From Sinonovacula constricta (Eukaryota; Mollusca; Bivalvia; Cardiida; Solecurtidae), in NCBI GenBank assembly GCA_007844125.1, contig CM017573.1:1636293-1700292 (forward strand): 64,000 nucleotides of DNA, read 5' to 3'. The notes under the pieces are model-generated. The model worked only from the letters and a program-made list of their open reading frames with translations. It was not told the origin of the DNA and ran no database searches. Below, one piece after another: positions 11,323 to 24,740 of the stretch. The position numbers and the translations under genes were made by a program. Each line of letters starts with the position of its first letter. The stretch's first letter is position 1.

Positions 11323-12261
11323 TTCCTATGGCAGAGATCTGTAATTTAACCTTAAGGTGACTTGGACAATAAGACATATAGACTTAATTGGGAAGATGCG
11401 CCAAGTTTTCTGACATCATCTTATGGTAATATCAGCCTTAAATGATTTATAGTATCAGGCAATAACGATGTATGATCGTGGCTAATACAATCTTGAAAAA
11501 AGTAATTGGATTTCATGTGAAATATTATAGTCTCTGGGTCGATTTCTATTTCCTTTTTGTCAATCAAGTGTCACTGTTGCTACTTGTTTCGTACCCAGTT
11601 CAGATCATTTCTCATGCTTTGTGGTCACTTCAGAGAAAAGGGTAATGAAAAATAATCAACAGAAGCTAGAGATAGGATACGGGATGCTGTTAACTGTTCT
11701 ATGAATATTTCGTTCTATTTTGGGTTACGTTTTAATGCGTTTGACATTAGAAGTTGCTGTTGTTGATTTTTGGTATGATACAGTATGATGTCAACTTCAT
11801 TACTATTAATCTAGATTTAATCGTGGAATTTGTCTCACTGATATTGTGCTTACAATTATTATTGTAGTCAACTCAAGTTGAGTGCTGTTTTATTGTAGCT
11901 ATAGATGTTTGTGTTTAATTAAATTAACAATTAAGCATTCTGTACATGCATTGTGTTCTCGGATATGATATTGTTGGCCAAGAATAAACTCCTACGCATA
12001 ATTGGGGGTTTGTTTCTCATTTATTTTTTTCTGTAGACATTGAAGAAAGTGCCAAAACTGATAAAACAATTTAGACAATGCTTGTAGAAAATCGTTGGGT
12101 CAGGCATTGTTGGGGGTTAGAGGACGGTATCAAACGACGGCAGTAGTTAAACGTTAAAATCAGTCTCAGTATATTGACTAAGAATTGAGTTAAAACCAAA
12201 AATAGAACATTTGCAATTTAAACAAAGAAGATCTGGAACTTGTTTTAAATTTTAATCCAGT

Positions 12262-12492
12262 GTGTTTGGATCGCACAAAATACAATATTCCACCGAGAAG
12301 GAGCTCATTAATGCCGACCTAGTTGGAAACTCGCACGATAAATTAAACGTTGAATTATTAAAGTGGACCTTTTACAAGGATAGTCAATATAGCAGCTCGA
12401 TGAGCGATCTGGAGGTTGTAGTGTGGCTCGATATGTGTAGACCCGGACGGTATGCTGAACCGTCTGTGGCATCTTTCATATATCAAGCCAAT
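12262..12492 (+). other. possible internal exon fragment next to an array, unrecognised
   Basis: A frame opens directly after an acceptor-like site (ttttaatccag, ending at 12260) and gives about 77 residues of ordinary-looking sequence (…STEKELINADLVGNSHDKLN…, …DLEVVVWLDMCRPGRYAEPS…) before running into the 32-bp array. Codon choice is mixed and there is no low complexity. No good GT donor is visible before the array, and no family is recognised. If real, it would be an exon whose 3' side has been invaded by the tandem repeat. Confidence 0.17.
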
Positions 12493-13733
12493 GACCTAAA
12501 CACCCGCTCGTGTTTTTCCAAGGACGTAAACTCCTGCTTGTGTAACTTCCCAAGGACACAAACACCCGCTCGTGTATCTTCCCAAGGACCTTAATACCTG
12601 CTTGTGTATCTTCTCAAGGACATAAATGCCTGCTTGTGTATCTTCCAAAGGACCAAAACACCTGCTCGTGTATCTTCCCAAGGACCAAAACACCTGCTCG
12701 TGTATCTTCCCAAAGACCAAAACACCTGCTCGTGTATCTTCCCAAGGACATAAACACCTGCTCGTGTATCTTCCCAAGGACATAAACACCTGCTCGTGTA
12801 TCTTCCCAAGGACATAAACACCTGCTCGTGTATCTTCCCAAGGACCAAAAAACATGCTCGTGTATCTTCCGAATGACATAAACACCTGGTCGTGTATCTT
12901 CCCAAGGACCAAAACACCTGCTCGTGTATCTTCCCAAGGACCAAAACACCTGCTCGAGTATCTTCCCAAGGACCTAAATATCTGCTCGTATATCTTCCCA
13001 AGGACATAAACACCTGCTCGTGTATCTTCCCAAGGACCTAAACACCTGCTCGTGTATCTTTCCAAGGACCTAAACACCTGCTCGTGTATCTTCCCAAGGA
13101 CCTAAATATCTGCTCGTATATCTTCCCAAGGACCTAAACACCTGCTCGTGTATCTTCCCAAGGACCTAAATATCTGCTCGTATATCTTCCCAAGGACATA
13201 AACACCTGGTCGTGTATCTTCCCAAGGACATAAACACCTGCTCGTGTATCTTCCCAAGGACATAAACGCCTGCTCGTGTATCTTCACAAGGACCTAAATA
13301 TCTGCTCGTATATGTTCCCAAGGACATAAACACCTGGTCGTGTATCTTCCCAAGGACATAAACACCTGGTCGTGTATCTTCCCAAGGACATAAACACCTG
13401 CTCGTGTATCTTCCCAAGGACATAAACGCCTGCTCGTATATCTTCCCAAGGACATAAACACCTGGTCGTGTATCTTCCCAAGGACATAAACACCTGCTCG
13501 TGTATCTTCCCAAGGACATAAACGCCTGCTCGTATATCTTCCCAAGGACATAAACGCCTGCTCGTGTATCTTCCCAAGGACATAAACACCTGCTCGTATA
13601 TCTTCCCAAGGACATAAACACCTGCTCGTGTATCTTCCCAAGGACCTAAACACCTGCTCGTGTATCTTCACAAGGACCTAAATATCTGCTCGTATATGTT
13701 CTCAAGGTCCTAAACAACCACTCGTGTATTCTC
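12493..13733. repeat. minisatellite, 32-bp unit, about 39 copies
   Basis: The core cctgctcgtgtatcttccca recurs every 32 bp with the linker aggacataaaca or aggacctaaa(ca/ta). Three minus-strand frames are open at once (up to 193 codons, e.g. 12496-13077 and 13166-13621), because 32 is not a multiple of three, so they are not evidence of a gene. Units with aaatatctgctcgtatat form a recognisable subfamily recurring at irregular spacing (about 12976, 13106, 13170, 13297, 13681). Confidence 0.97.
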
Positions 13734-14750
13734 GGAGTATATGACACTGTATTGATGCTTTCTCATAAAGTTTTGCAACCAGGAGGGTACATGACGAAAC
13801 TATTGTAAGTTACATTTTAGTAATATCGCGCTATAGCCGGTAAATCTAGGTTATTTTATTACATTTTATTTTATCAAAAGATTTAAAAACCATATAACGG
13901 ACACTCAGGTTTTTTGAAGCAGAACGTCATAGAGACCTTGTGTCTTCATATGTTTAAGTATAACACTATAATATTTATGATGTCGCCGTATACAAAAGTT
14001 AAACGCTATAGTATCAACTATGTTGGCTATAACAAGACAAGACTATAATATTTATGTATTTTGTTGGCTGTGAGAGCTATTGTGCTGGTAATTACCAAAT
14101 AGAACGATGTATTAGCTATTTCATTGGCAGATACAAAAGTAAAACGCTAGTATATCTACTTTGTTAGCTGATATAAAAGTCAAAGGTGTAATATGTCTTT
14201 TGTCGGCTATACAAGCTTTATTGCAAATACAATAAAGTAAAGCCCTAAAATATATTTTTGTTGACTACAACTAGAGGGTTAACCAAGAACACTGGCGCGG
14301 TATGATCTGGTGATGCTTCTATTGTTGTAAGCATTTTCAATGTTTCAAAAGCTGTGTAAGTTTTATTGATATGAAGTGTCAGATAACACTTGGATCAGAA
14401 CCATAAATCTTCTTGCAGGTACGCTGTTTAAGCTTATCTATAACAATAGTAAATGGTCTGTTGTTTAAAATAATACTTTTAAAATATTCCTTGATATAAT
14501 TCAAAAGTCTTTAATAATTTTTTTAGAAAAAGTCACATTGCAATAAAAGTCAGAATAAAAAGAAATGCTTAGTTTTATAGGATCGAACTCGAGACCTCTT
14601 GAAAGGCAGTCCAATGCTCTTGGTATATTCTTGTTATTGTAAGTTTATCATACATTGCTACGGCCACAATGGTTGTATTGAAGTTTCAACATAATCTATG
14701 TTATGATTTTGTTAGATTTTATCAGTTCACTTTGATTAATGTCGGGCCAA
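13734..14750. other. unique AT-rich spacer
   Basis: Contains loosely repetitive wording around 13960-14260 (forms of aaaagt(t/a)aaacgct and gttggct recur about every 60-70 bp), perhaps a very old degenerate tandem repeat. A tRNA-like remnant at 14575-14640 is listed separately. Confidence 0.45.
14575..14640 (-). other. decayed tRNA-derived SINE head (pseudo-tRNA)
   Basis: Read on the minus strand, the segment gives a D-arm-like caagagcattggac, an anticodon-arm-like stretch and a B-box-like gagttcgatcc (complement at 14580-14590). The 5' half is degenerate and no closing acceptor stem is found, so this is not a functional tRNA. A SINE or tRNA pseudogene remnant is the best reading. Confidence 0.35.
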
Positions 14751-17546
14751 ATGAGGGGTCCAACACTAGTGTTCTGGTCATGTGTCATTGAGGGGTCCAA
14801 CACTAGTGTTCTGGTCATGTGTCATTGAGGGGTCCAACACTAGTGCTCTGGTCATGTGTCATTGAGGGGTCAAACACTAGTGTTCTGGTCATGTGTCATT
14901 GAGGGGTCCAACACTAGTGTTCTGGTCATGTGTCATTGAGGAGTCCAACACTAGTGTTCTGGTCATGTGTCATTGAGGGGTCCAACACTAGTGTTCTGGT
15001 CATGTGTCATTGAGGGGTCCAACACTAGTGTTCTGGTCATGTGTCATTGAGGGGTCAACACTAGTGTTCTGGTCATGTGTCATTGAGGGGTCCAACACTA
15101 GTGTTCTGGTCATGTGTCATTGAGGGGTCCAACACTAGTGTTCTGGTCATGTGTCATTGAGGGGTCAAACACTAGTGTTCTGGTCATGTGTCATTGAGGG
15201 GTCCAACACTAGTGTTCTGGTCATGTGTCATTGAGGAGTCCAACACTAGTGTTCTGGTCATGTGTCATTGAGGGGTCCAACACTAGTGTTCTGGTCATGT
15301 GTCATTGAGGAGTCCAACACTAGTGTTCTGGTCATGTGTCATTGAGGGGTCCAACACTAGTGTTCTGGTCATGTGTCATTGAGGAGTCCAACACTAGTGT
15401 TCTGGTCATGTGTCATTGAGGGGTCAAACACTAGTGTTCTGGTCATGTGTCATTGAGGGGTCCAACACTAGTGTTCTGGTCATGTGTCATTGAGGGGTCC
15501 AACACTAGTGTTCTGGTCATGTGTCATTGAGGAGTCCAACACTAGTGTTCTGGTCATGTGTCATTGAGGGGTCCAACACTAGTGTTCTGGTCATGTGTCA
15601 TTGAGGGGTCAAACACTAGTGTTCTGGTCATGTGTCATTGAGGAGTCCAACACTAGTGTTCTGGTCATGTGTCATTGAGGGGTCCAACACTAGTGTGGTC
15701 ATGTGTCATTGAGGGGTCAAACACTAGTGTTCTGGTCATGTGTCATTGAGGAGTCCAACACTAGTGTTCTGGTCATGTGTCATTGAGGAGTCCAACACTA
15801 GTGTTCTGGTCATGTGTCATTGAGGGATCCAACACTAGTGTTCTGGTCATGTGTCATTGAGGGGTCCAACACTAGTGTTCTGGTCATGTGTCATTGAGGG
15901 GTCCAACACTAGTGTTCTGGTCATGTGTCATTGAGGGGTCCAACACTAGTGTTCTGGTCATGTGTCATTGAGGGGTCCAACACTAGTGTTCTGGTCATGT
16001 GTCATTGAGGGGTCCAACACTAGTGTTCTGGTCATGTGTCATTGAGGGGTCCAACACTAGTGTTCTGGTCATGTGTCATTGAGGAGTCCAACACTAGTGT
16101 TCTGGTCATGTGTCATTGAGGGGTCCAACACTAGTGTTCTGGTCAGTGTCATTGAGGGTCCAACACTAGTGTTCTGGTCATGTGTCATTGAGGGTAAACA
16201 CTAGTGTTCTGGTCATGTGTCATTGAGGAGTCAACACTAGTGTTCTGGTCATGTGTCATTGAGGGTCCAACACTAGTGTTCTGGTCATGTGTCATTGAGG
16301 GGTCCAACACTAGTGTTCTGGTCATGTGTCATGAGGGTCCAACAACTAGTGTTCTGGTCATGTGTCATTGAGGGGTCCAACACTAGTGTTCTGGTCAATG
16401 TGTCATTGAGGGGTCCAACACTAGTGTTTCTGGTCATGTGTCATTGAGGAGTCCAACACTAGTGTTCTGTCATGTGTCATTGAGGGGTCCACCACTAGTG
16501 TTCTGGTCATGTGTCATTGAGGGGTCCAACACTAGTGTTTTGGTCATGTGTTCATTGAGGGGTCCAACACTAGTGTTCTGGTCATGTGTCATTGAGGGGT
16601 CCAACACTAGTGTTCTGGTCATGTGTCATTGAGGGGTCCAACACTAGTGTTCTGGTCATGTGTCATTGAGGGGTCCAACACTAGTGTTCTGGTCATGTGT
16701 CATTGAGGGGTCCAAACACTAGTGTTCTGGTCATGTGTCATTGACGGGTCCAACACTAGTGTTCTGGTCATGTGTCATTGAGGGTCCAACACTAGTGTTC
16801 TGGTCATGTGTCATTGAGGAGGTCCAACACTAGTGTTCTGGTCATGTGTCATTGAGGGGTCAACACTAGTGTTCTGGTCATGTGTCATTGAGGGTCAACA
16901 CTAGTGTTCTGGTCATGTGTCATTGAGGAGTCCAACACTAGTGTTCTGGTCATGTGTCATTGAGGGGTCCAACACTAGTGTTCTGGTCATGTGTCATTGA
17001 GGGGTCCAACACTAGTGTTCTGGTCATGTGTCATTGAGGGGTCCAACACTAGTTTTCTGGTCAAGTGTCATTGAGGGGTCAAACACTAGTGTTCTGGTCA
17101 TGTGTCATTGAGGAGTCCAACACTAGTGTTCTGGTCATGTGTCATTGAGGGGTCAAACACTAGTGTTCTGGTCATGTGTCATTGAGGGTCAAACACTAGT
17201 GTTCTGGTCATGTGTCATTGAGGGGTCCAACACTAGTGTTCTGGTCATGTGTCATTGAGGGGTCCAACACTAGTGTTCTGGTCATGTGTCATTGAGGGGT
17301 CCAACACTAGTGTTCTGGTCATGTGTCATTAAGGGGTCCAACACTAGTGTTCTGGTCATGTGTCATTGATGGGTCCAACACTAGTGTTCTGGTCATGTGT
17401 CATTGAGGGGTCCAACACTAGTGTTCTGGTCATGTGTCATTGAGGGGTCCAACACTAGTGTTCTGGTCATGTGTCATTGAGGGGTCAAACACTAGTGTTC
17501 TGGTCATGTGTCATTGAGGGGTCAAACACTAGTGTTCTGGTCATGT
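14751..17546. repeat. minisatellite, 37-bp unit, about 75 copies
   Basis: The unit contains tgtcattgaggggtccaaca, then ctagtgttctggtcatg. Each copy carries the 12-bp palindrome AACACTAGTGTT. Common variants are gaggagtcc and ggggtcaaac. Units are almost all 37 bp from 14751 to 16140 and again after 16900, but one-base insertions and deletions crowd between. The open frame at 16438-16632 is a translation of the repeat. Confidence 0.98.
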
Positions 17547-20500
17547 TCTTTTTCGGTAACATGGCTTTAACACATCTATATATCCATATATAAGTTAAAT
17601 TAACAACATATATTTATAGTTTTTAATAAGTAGATCTACTATTTATCCGATAATATGAAAATGTATTTAAATGTGGTGTCAATCTAGACTAGCATGTGTT
17701 TGTAGTAAACGTTTTGCTTTACATACATGAGTCAAAAACAAAGTTTTATCTAGTACATTGTTAATTGACAATATGACCGCAAAAATGAAATCGATCGTAA
17801 TAATGCTAGACTGAGTAACTATATTTTTTTAATAATTGTGACCATCCTACTGTACGGACTTTGATTTTATTAATGCAACTAAGAAATTCATATCGTATAT
17901 TCAATATGTGTCGAGATACACAATGGCAAAACAGTTAATTTCCTTTCAAAGAGGAATTACATAATACTGTTGATTACATAGTCAGTATTTTGTCATTTAG
18001 TAAATTAGTAATTTGTAAACGTCATATCTTGTAATTGTAACATAGTGCTGGTACAAAATGATTTTAATTATTTTGGGCACGTTGGTTTTTTGAATATATT
18101 GTGCACATTCCATAGGTTCAGACAATTCAATGGTATAATGTTATTTTCTCATTTCCTGTACAGTTCCTAAGGACGTATTGCTCATTTGAGATACGCTACC
18201 TAATATCATTGCAATACAGCTCCTAGGTTCACGCGCCGCGCCATATTGCTATTTTCTCTAGAAAAAAGAAAGCCAAGAAAGAATTTCAAGTATATTGAAT
18301 TCTCTTAAGTCAATATCTGTGCAGACAAATCTTGCGGAGACTGGGAGGTGATGGAATGAAAATATACAATAAGTGATTGCAGAAGATGAAGGCTGCTCTC
18401 ACAGCGAGTAGACCACGACAGCCTATGCTTAAAATCGATACCAGATACATTATTAAACATTTTGGAACTGTTTTGTCCAATTCTGTTACCCGCAACAATA
18501 ATCAAACACGTGAAAGCTTTAACCAGATTATTTACAATAAACTTTTCGAGACAAGACAACGACATTGCCTTTAATCACATTGTTGTATGGGTTTTCTAAG
18601 CCTCTGCCAATACTTTATCAGCTAAGATAGAAATTTATGTGGCGGGGAATGCATGAGTGAAGAATCAGAACTGGTTGCGGACATTGTGACACAAATCGAA
18701 GCTTTCCACCACTAACGCACAGCTACATTGTCTCTAGACCGTGAAATCATCCAACTGCCAAAATGTCTCGAAAACTGTTTTGGCTTAGATCCAAATCTGC
18801 GAATAAGGCGCTGTCAATGTGAATCATATAGATAGAATTTCTATCCTCGGTATTCTTGAGGACTATTTAGGGCCTTTATGGACAGAATCACAACAAGTTC
18901 TTGAGACGTCCTGTCGTCATTTCTTAATGAAATGGTATGTCGCGTTTGTTGTTAAGTGACCATTAAGCGGTATAGTACGACATTTTAGATGCAGCCTCTA
19001 TTTTTTACAATGCAAATGTTGATAGTTTTCAGGTATCTGTACATGACATTCTTGATTAAGGAAAGCTTTAAAATGCTTCAGATATTCTAAATTTAACACG
19101 TTTCAACCAACCTGTCGGCTGTCGGCCAATTTTATTATCGATATACGACAACAAGTTTGAAATATTAACACACAAAAACATTACTTAGGTTATTGCAGCC
19201 TTTTCTTATTTTATCATCTATAGATAGAAAGGACACATATCGGTCCACAAAGATTATCCATACAGAGACTGTGCTATATAGTTTTGTAGATTTGAAAAAA
19301 AGCCGCGGGTCCAAAATTGTACTGGTGTAGTTTCTGCTCAGATCCAGTTTGTTAGGACTGTTCTTGAAATGATTGACATGGAGATATGATTATAGTTTTT
19401 AATATATAGTCTTTTCAGATTTTAGAGAAAGTTGTTGTTATTCTAACAAAAACTGTCTATAATTTTAGTTAACACTGAACGTGTATCGAAATGACTTAGG
19501 TCCATTAATTCCCCCTGAAAGAAGTGAACAGAAATGAAGTGTTATCACTGTCCGTAGGTAGTTTTAGAAGGTTTTATCGTCCTAATACGGCGTGATATTG
19601 TCATTTGAGTCAACCAGTTGTGAAACAAACGAAATGACAGCAAAACATATCCAGAAGTAAAGTCAGCTATGCTAATCCTGTCTAGAGACATGCTGCACCG
19701 ACGACGAACTATCGCTTGAAGCTCTCCGCCAATTAAGACCGGAAATCAATATGTGTCTGCGAGTGTCTCCGACCGTCTCCGTGCCTCCTTACGTTGACAT
19801 CTGGCTCCCCGACACCTGGTCTACAGCTATAAACATGTCAACAGGCCGTGTCCCACCTCTAATTGGGAACCACCGGTAAATAACGGCTCTAGAACCTAAG
19901 CAATAAACGACACGGAGTAAGTGGGCTTAGAAAGTTACAATCTGATAAAAAAGACGTAGCGTTTTGTCGCATAAGTTTTGTTATGGAAGGGGATATCCGC
20001 CAATATTCTAATTACTATTTCTAACTTTCAATACACGGATTTGTCACTTCAAATGTCAAGTTGTATATTGCAACACCGCGCATGCTAAATACCGCTATCT
20101 AATTAATCCTAACACATTATGTTACATGAAAATATTCACCTTTCAACATTACATTTTCACATTTCTCGCATATACAATTTACAAGTTACAACGCGACTAA
20201 GATCGTATGTTCTGGAAACATCCGATACTTTATATTAAATTGCATTTAATGAAGTTTTAAGAAAACAAAGACTTATATAGTAAAATTACTTGCAGAATTT
20301 TAATATACACATTTATAACTACTTTTGGCAAAAGATAACGAGTTCAGTTTGACACCAAATAACGTTTGCTGCTTTCTATTGTATCTCCTTTGAAAAATCA
20401 TTTAAGACTCCGAATTATTTACTTGTCGATTAGTACTTTGTGACTTGAGAATTGTGGCTTGGAGATTTGTAACTTTTAAATTGTAAGCGAACATAAAATG

Positions 20501-22639
20501 TGTGACTTGATAATTGTGACAATAAAGATACTATCCTTCGTTTGGGCCCACTATTTTGTCTCAAATAACCAAATACGTCTGTGTTACCTGAACAGTTCCT
20601 ACAAATTGCTATTTATTTATGCCCTAGATCTTTGTAAACAGCAAAGCATAAAACCCAACACGTCATTGCACACAAGTGTTTCCTGTCTGAGCAACGCTGC
20701 AGAGATTGCTATTTTTAAACAAGGAAAACCCCACGTGATACCTTACTTTTAAGATCGCGATCTATCGCCATCCGGGTAGTCCTGCTAACGTCGGTATCTA
20801 TATTTATCGGCGATCACTATCGTGACTTTTTGCAGCTTTGGAAAGAATGAACATTGATACTGAACATTTTCGCAATTTGAACTTTCTAACAATAAAGGTA
20901 GTGTTCAAAATCGTCTTTACATAGATATAAGTAGTGAGTTTATACAGACATTATGCGTAAATTGCCCTCAAACATCGGAAGTATAGTGTTATATGCATTT
21001 GATATAGGTTAACTGTAGGATATCAATGTAGCGATTGTTTTATACCATGAATACATACATTCACCATATACGTCCACACTGACAAATACTTACAGCCAAA
21101 ACTATATGTTGGGTGGTTCGGCATCGACATTAAGGGGAGTTCAAATAATTAAGTAGATATAATAATCTTTGTAACGTGTTTACAAAGTTGTTGTTTGTAA
21201 TTTTTTTGCATTCCAAGTACTTGCTCATTGTGGTATTTCCTTCTTGCAATGTCCGCAGCAAAATGTGAACAAATTGTGCTCAAAAGACACCAAGCGTGTG
21301 CTAAAATTAAATTATTCTGTGTTTATACTAATGACAATAAACACAAACCAACATGTTGGGAAGGTTATAATTTAAAACTGAGATCTCATGTTTAAACTCA
21401 GGTGTTATGTTTTACCACACACCTGTATGCTCTGTTAGCCAGGTATGCCATGTTTTGAACCAAACACATTCTACGTGGTTTAAAGTATTTGACGTATTGC
21501 ATGAACTCAGCTCCAGACAATGTGTCTAAATGACGTGGTGTGGTTATACAAGTCTGGCCATGAAAGTGGGCGAAATGAGCCTAATTGTTTTCATCAAACT
21601 CGCTGTTGGTTTAGTCCGATTAATATTTCCCAATCAGTTTTCGATCAGCTGATATCAATTACAAAAAAGCAACATCATTATACATCATGAGTGATTTATT
21701 ACTGACATATTTAACATCTATGCCTTGAAATAGCCTGTCCCACGTTATAGTTTGAGTACGATCAAACATGCTTGTCAAAGCTGTCAGCCTTCGGCTTGTC
21801 ACATGCTCTAAATTAGGATCACAGAATCTATATATTCTACCTTGGTAGGCTGGTTTTTCTTGATAATTGGTTTAGTGAGGGCTTTTTATCGTCATATGAA
21901 TAACAAGCTCTGTATATAGACCTCATTGCATTATTGTTATTATGGTTTGTATCGTCTGAAAATGAATATTTCTAGAAAGAAAACAAGTGTGTTTGTATTG
22001 TTTATGTATAAACACCTGCGCTCAAGACACTTTGCAAACAAATGTGCATTTGTACTTTCGTGTGATTATTTTATTACCGTTCTCTTTCTCAGCAGCAAAA
22101 AAAAAAAGAATAAACAACGGACACAGCAGAATACTGTCGTAGATACATAAATTATAAAAAAATCGCTGGTATTTTAAGGACTGTTTGTTTACCTTGAAAG
22201 ACCATATGACGTTTCTGCCGTAGATTCATAGGAGAGCTTAATAATTATCCGCTTTCACATTATGGTAAAGGCTATCATGAAACGGGCTTCATGGCTGGAT
22301 ATTTTTAGAGTCAGTCAACAGTTTATTGGCGCCATCGTTTTACAAGCTTGATGAGAGAGTAATCTAGGTCCGTCGTGATTATTGCAGCATGAAACAGCGA
22401 TACTAAATAAGGAATATATTAGAAATATTAAATAGAAAAAGAACATATTCGATATCTATACATAGCAATAAAAACATAGCGTATAACATGAATAAAAATA
22501 ATTTTGAAGGTCAAACCATTCTTTTCATTGTTCAAGTTGCCTAACCATTTTATTGTAATACAAATTGCTAATAAAATACACTTAGTACAAGGAAATTAAT
22601 AAGGCCAGCAATCCTCTCCTAATATACACAAGCCCAGGT
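17547..22639. other. long unique AT-rich spacer
   Basis: About 5 kb without a recognisable gene. The overlapping frames at 18305-18574 lie on opposite strands and resemble no family I know; frames at 20498-20752 and 21926-22150 are AT-driven. The stretch 19690-19900 is GC-richer and CNE-like (gtctccgaccgtctccgtgc; ctaattgggaaccaccggta). A 10-bp palindrome gatcgcgatc lies at 20753-20762. Confidence 0.45.
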
Positions 22640-23180
22640 ACACGGCACGATTTACAAAGTCACAACCTACAAACCGGACCGGTGCCATCAAGTGATTGGT
22701 GGCACGTGAACAAGAGCACACCTTCCAAAGTCACGACCTATCAACCAGGCGGTGTTGTCTCGTGACAGCAAGTGATTGGTGCCACGTGAACAAGAGCACA
22801 CCTTCCAAAGTCACGACCTACAAACCGGGCGGTGCTGTCTCGTGACAGCAAGTGATTGGTGCCACATGAACAAGAGAACATCTTACAAAGTCTGGATCAA
22901 CAGGCCGGACCGGTGCTGCCTCGTGACAGCAAGTGATTGGTGCCACATGAACAAGAGAACACCTTCCAAAGTCCCGATCTAAAGTTAGTCAGTAATTGGA
23001 ATTACACAAACAACGACCCACCATACAAAGTCACGACTTACAGACCGGGCTGGTGTCATCTTGTTGCAGCAGGTGATTTGTGCCACAGGAACAATAACAC
23101 ATTTTACAAAGTCACAGTCTATAGCCTGGGCCGCTGCCATTCCGTGATAGCCAAAGATATATGGCACACCAACAATATAG
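22640..23180. repeat. minisatellite, about 80-bp unit, 7 copies
   Basis: agtgattggt starts at 22691, 22771, 22851 and 22932, giving periods of 80, 80 and 81 bp; the units include ccaaagtcacgacctac and gtctcgtgacagcaagtg. Copies after 22985 are clearly more divergent and vary in length. Frames at 22776-22982 and 22937-23239 are translations of the repeat. Confidence 0.93.
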
Positions 23181-23870
23181 CCGAATCCATTCAGTATGCC
23201 CTGCCATCAGGACGTGCTATTGACTCTCATTGTGGGTAATCTGTTTCATCTCTCTGTTTTCTCCAGAATAAAGCAAACCTGTGATTTAATTGTGTTCCTG
23301 TCGAGGGTCGATAAACTGGTCATATCAATTTTGGTGGGAAAGGGACACTGCTGGAGACCTCGTGCACTGTTGGAGCAAGTATATTGTAAAGCTGGCCAGT
23401 CCAAGGCGTAGGTTGGCCAGATTTATTAGGGAAACACGTCCATTAGGGTGATTATTTTCTGGAATATCTAGCATGCTGTACAGCGAATGTCCAACAAGTA
23501 GTGGCGGTACGTATTTTAATCAATCACGTATTTCATTAGAAGGGTATTTGTTAAGTGGTCCCGTCAGTACACAGGCCATCATAAAACAGGACAGACTAGC
23601 CTGGCAATGGTCACACACTGAGTAATAATGTACAGATGAAAAACCTTTGACCAAAATGGCATTTTACGCTTCAAGAAGATATACATGACATTTAAACATT
23701 GTTATCAATGCGACCATTTAATAGTTGGTGATCTCTTGTGTCCAGCTTATTGCTGCGTTGGCATGTTTTGACTAATTGCCTAGTTAATTATGCTGATAGG
23801 CAACTGTATAAATCATACCATAAATTAACATACATTAAAGAATATAATTCATGTTGTTTTTAAGTAGACA

Positions 23871-23871
<1 letters not shown>
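23181..23871. other. unique spacer
   Basis: No recognised gene or repeat. The small frame at 23196-23411 has no recognisable domain. Confidence 0.45.
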
Positions 23872-24074
<203 letters not shown>

Positions 24075-24354
24075 AAGTGACTATTATTATACTATTTTTT
24101 CAACAAATATTTATTTAAGTCGCACATTTGTACAATAGAACATGCTACATTTGCCTTTTAAAATACACCAAACACAAATCAAATGTAAAAAGTTCCCCAA
24201 ACTGTCAGTACAGGGTTATGTGTATGAGAGACTAGTAAGTGTGTAAACAACCTTTTTACATGACAAATAATCATAATACATAAATACATAATTAATGTAC
24301 AGACGTATAATATACACAAAGATAGCTACCAATACCATCTTCTCTGGTGTAGAA

Positions 24355-24740
24355 TCGCATTACAATGTGATTTTATTGTTGGTTGATTTTAGTTTCGGAT
24401 ATAGTTACGTATTAGAGTTAAAAAAAAAAACACTGTCGCATTACAAGGTCAATAATTTATGCTGGATTTTAGTTTCGGATATAGTTACGTATTAGAGTTA
24501 AAATAAAAACTGTCGCATTACAAGGTCAATAATTTATGCTGGATTTTAGTTTCGGATATAGTTACGTATTACAGTTAAAATAAAAATTGTCGCATTACAA
24601 GGTCAATAATTTATGCTGGATTTTAGTTTCGGATATAGTTACGTATTAGAGTTAAAATAAAAACTGTCGCATTACAAGGTTAATAATTTATGCTGGATTT
24701 TAGTTTCGAATGTAGTTATATATTAGAGATAACATAAAGG
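24355..24740. repeat. tandem repeat, 77-bp unit, 5 copies
   Basis: agtttcggat begins at 24391, 24471, 24548 and 24625, and as agtttcgaat at 24702, so spacing is 80, 77, 77, 77. Units share gtcgcattacaaggtcaat and tagttacgtattagagtt. The first and last copies are diverged, the middle three nearly identical. Confidence 0.95.

Larger units (their letters stand above)
9937..12492. other. unique spacer with two weak coding candidates
   Basis: AT-rich DNA with candidate coding fragments at 11104-11322 and 12262-12492 (listed separately). No RNA gene or transposon was recognised. Confidence 0.45.

Noticed and set aside
12496..13671. Overlapping minus-strand frames with CPWEDTRAGVYVLGKIHEQ-type repeats
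   Set aside because: Several minus frames are open at once because the unit is 32 bp; a by-product of the array.
18305..18574. Overlapping frames on opposite strands
   Set aside because: Short, mutually exclusive, AT-rich and without known domains.
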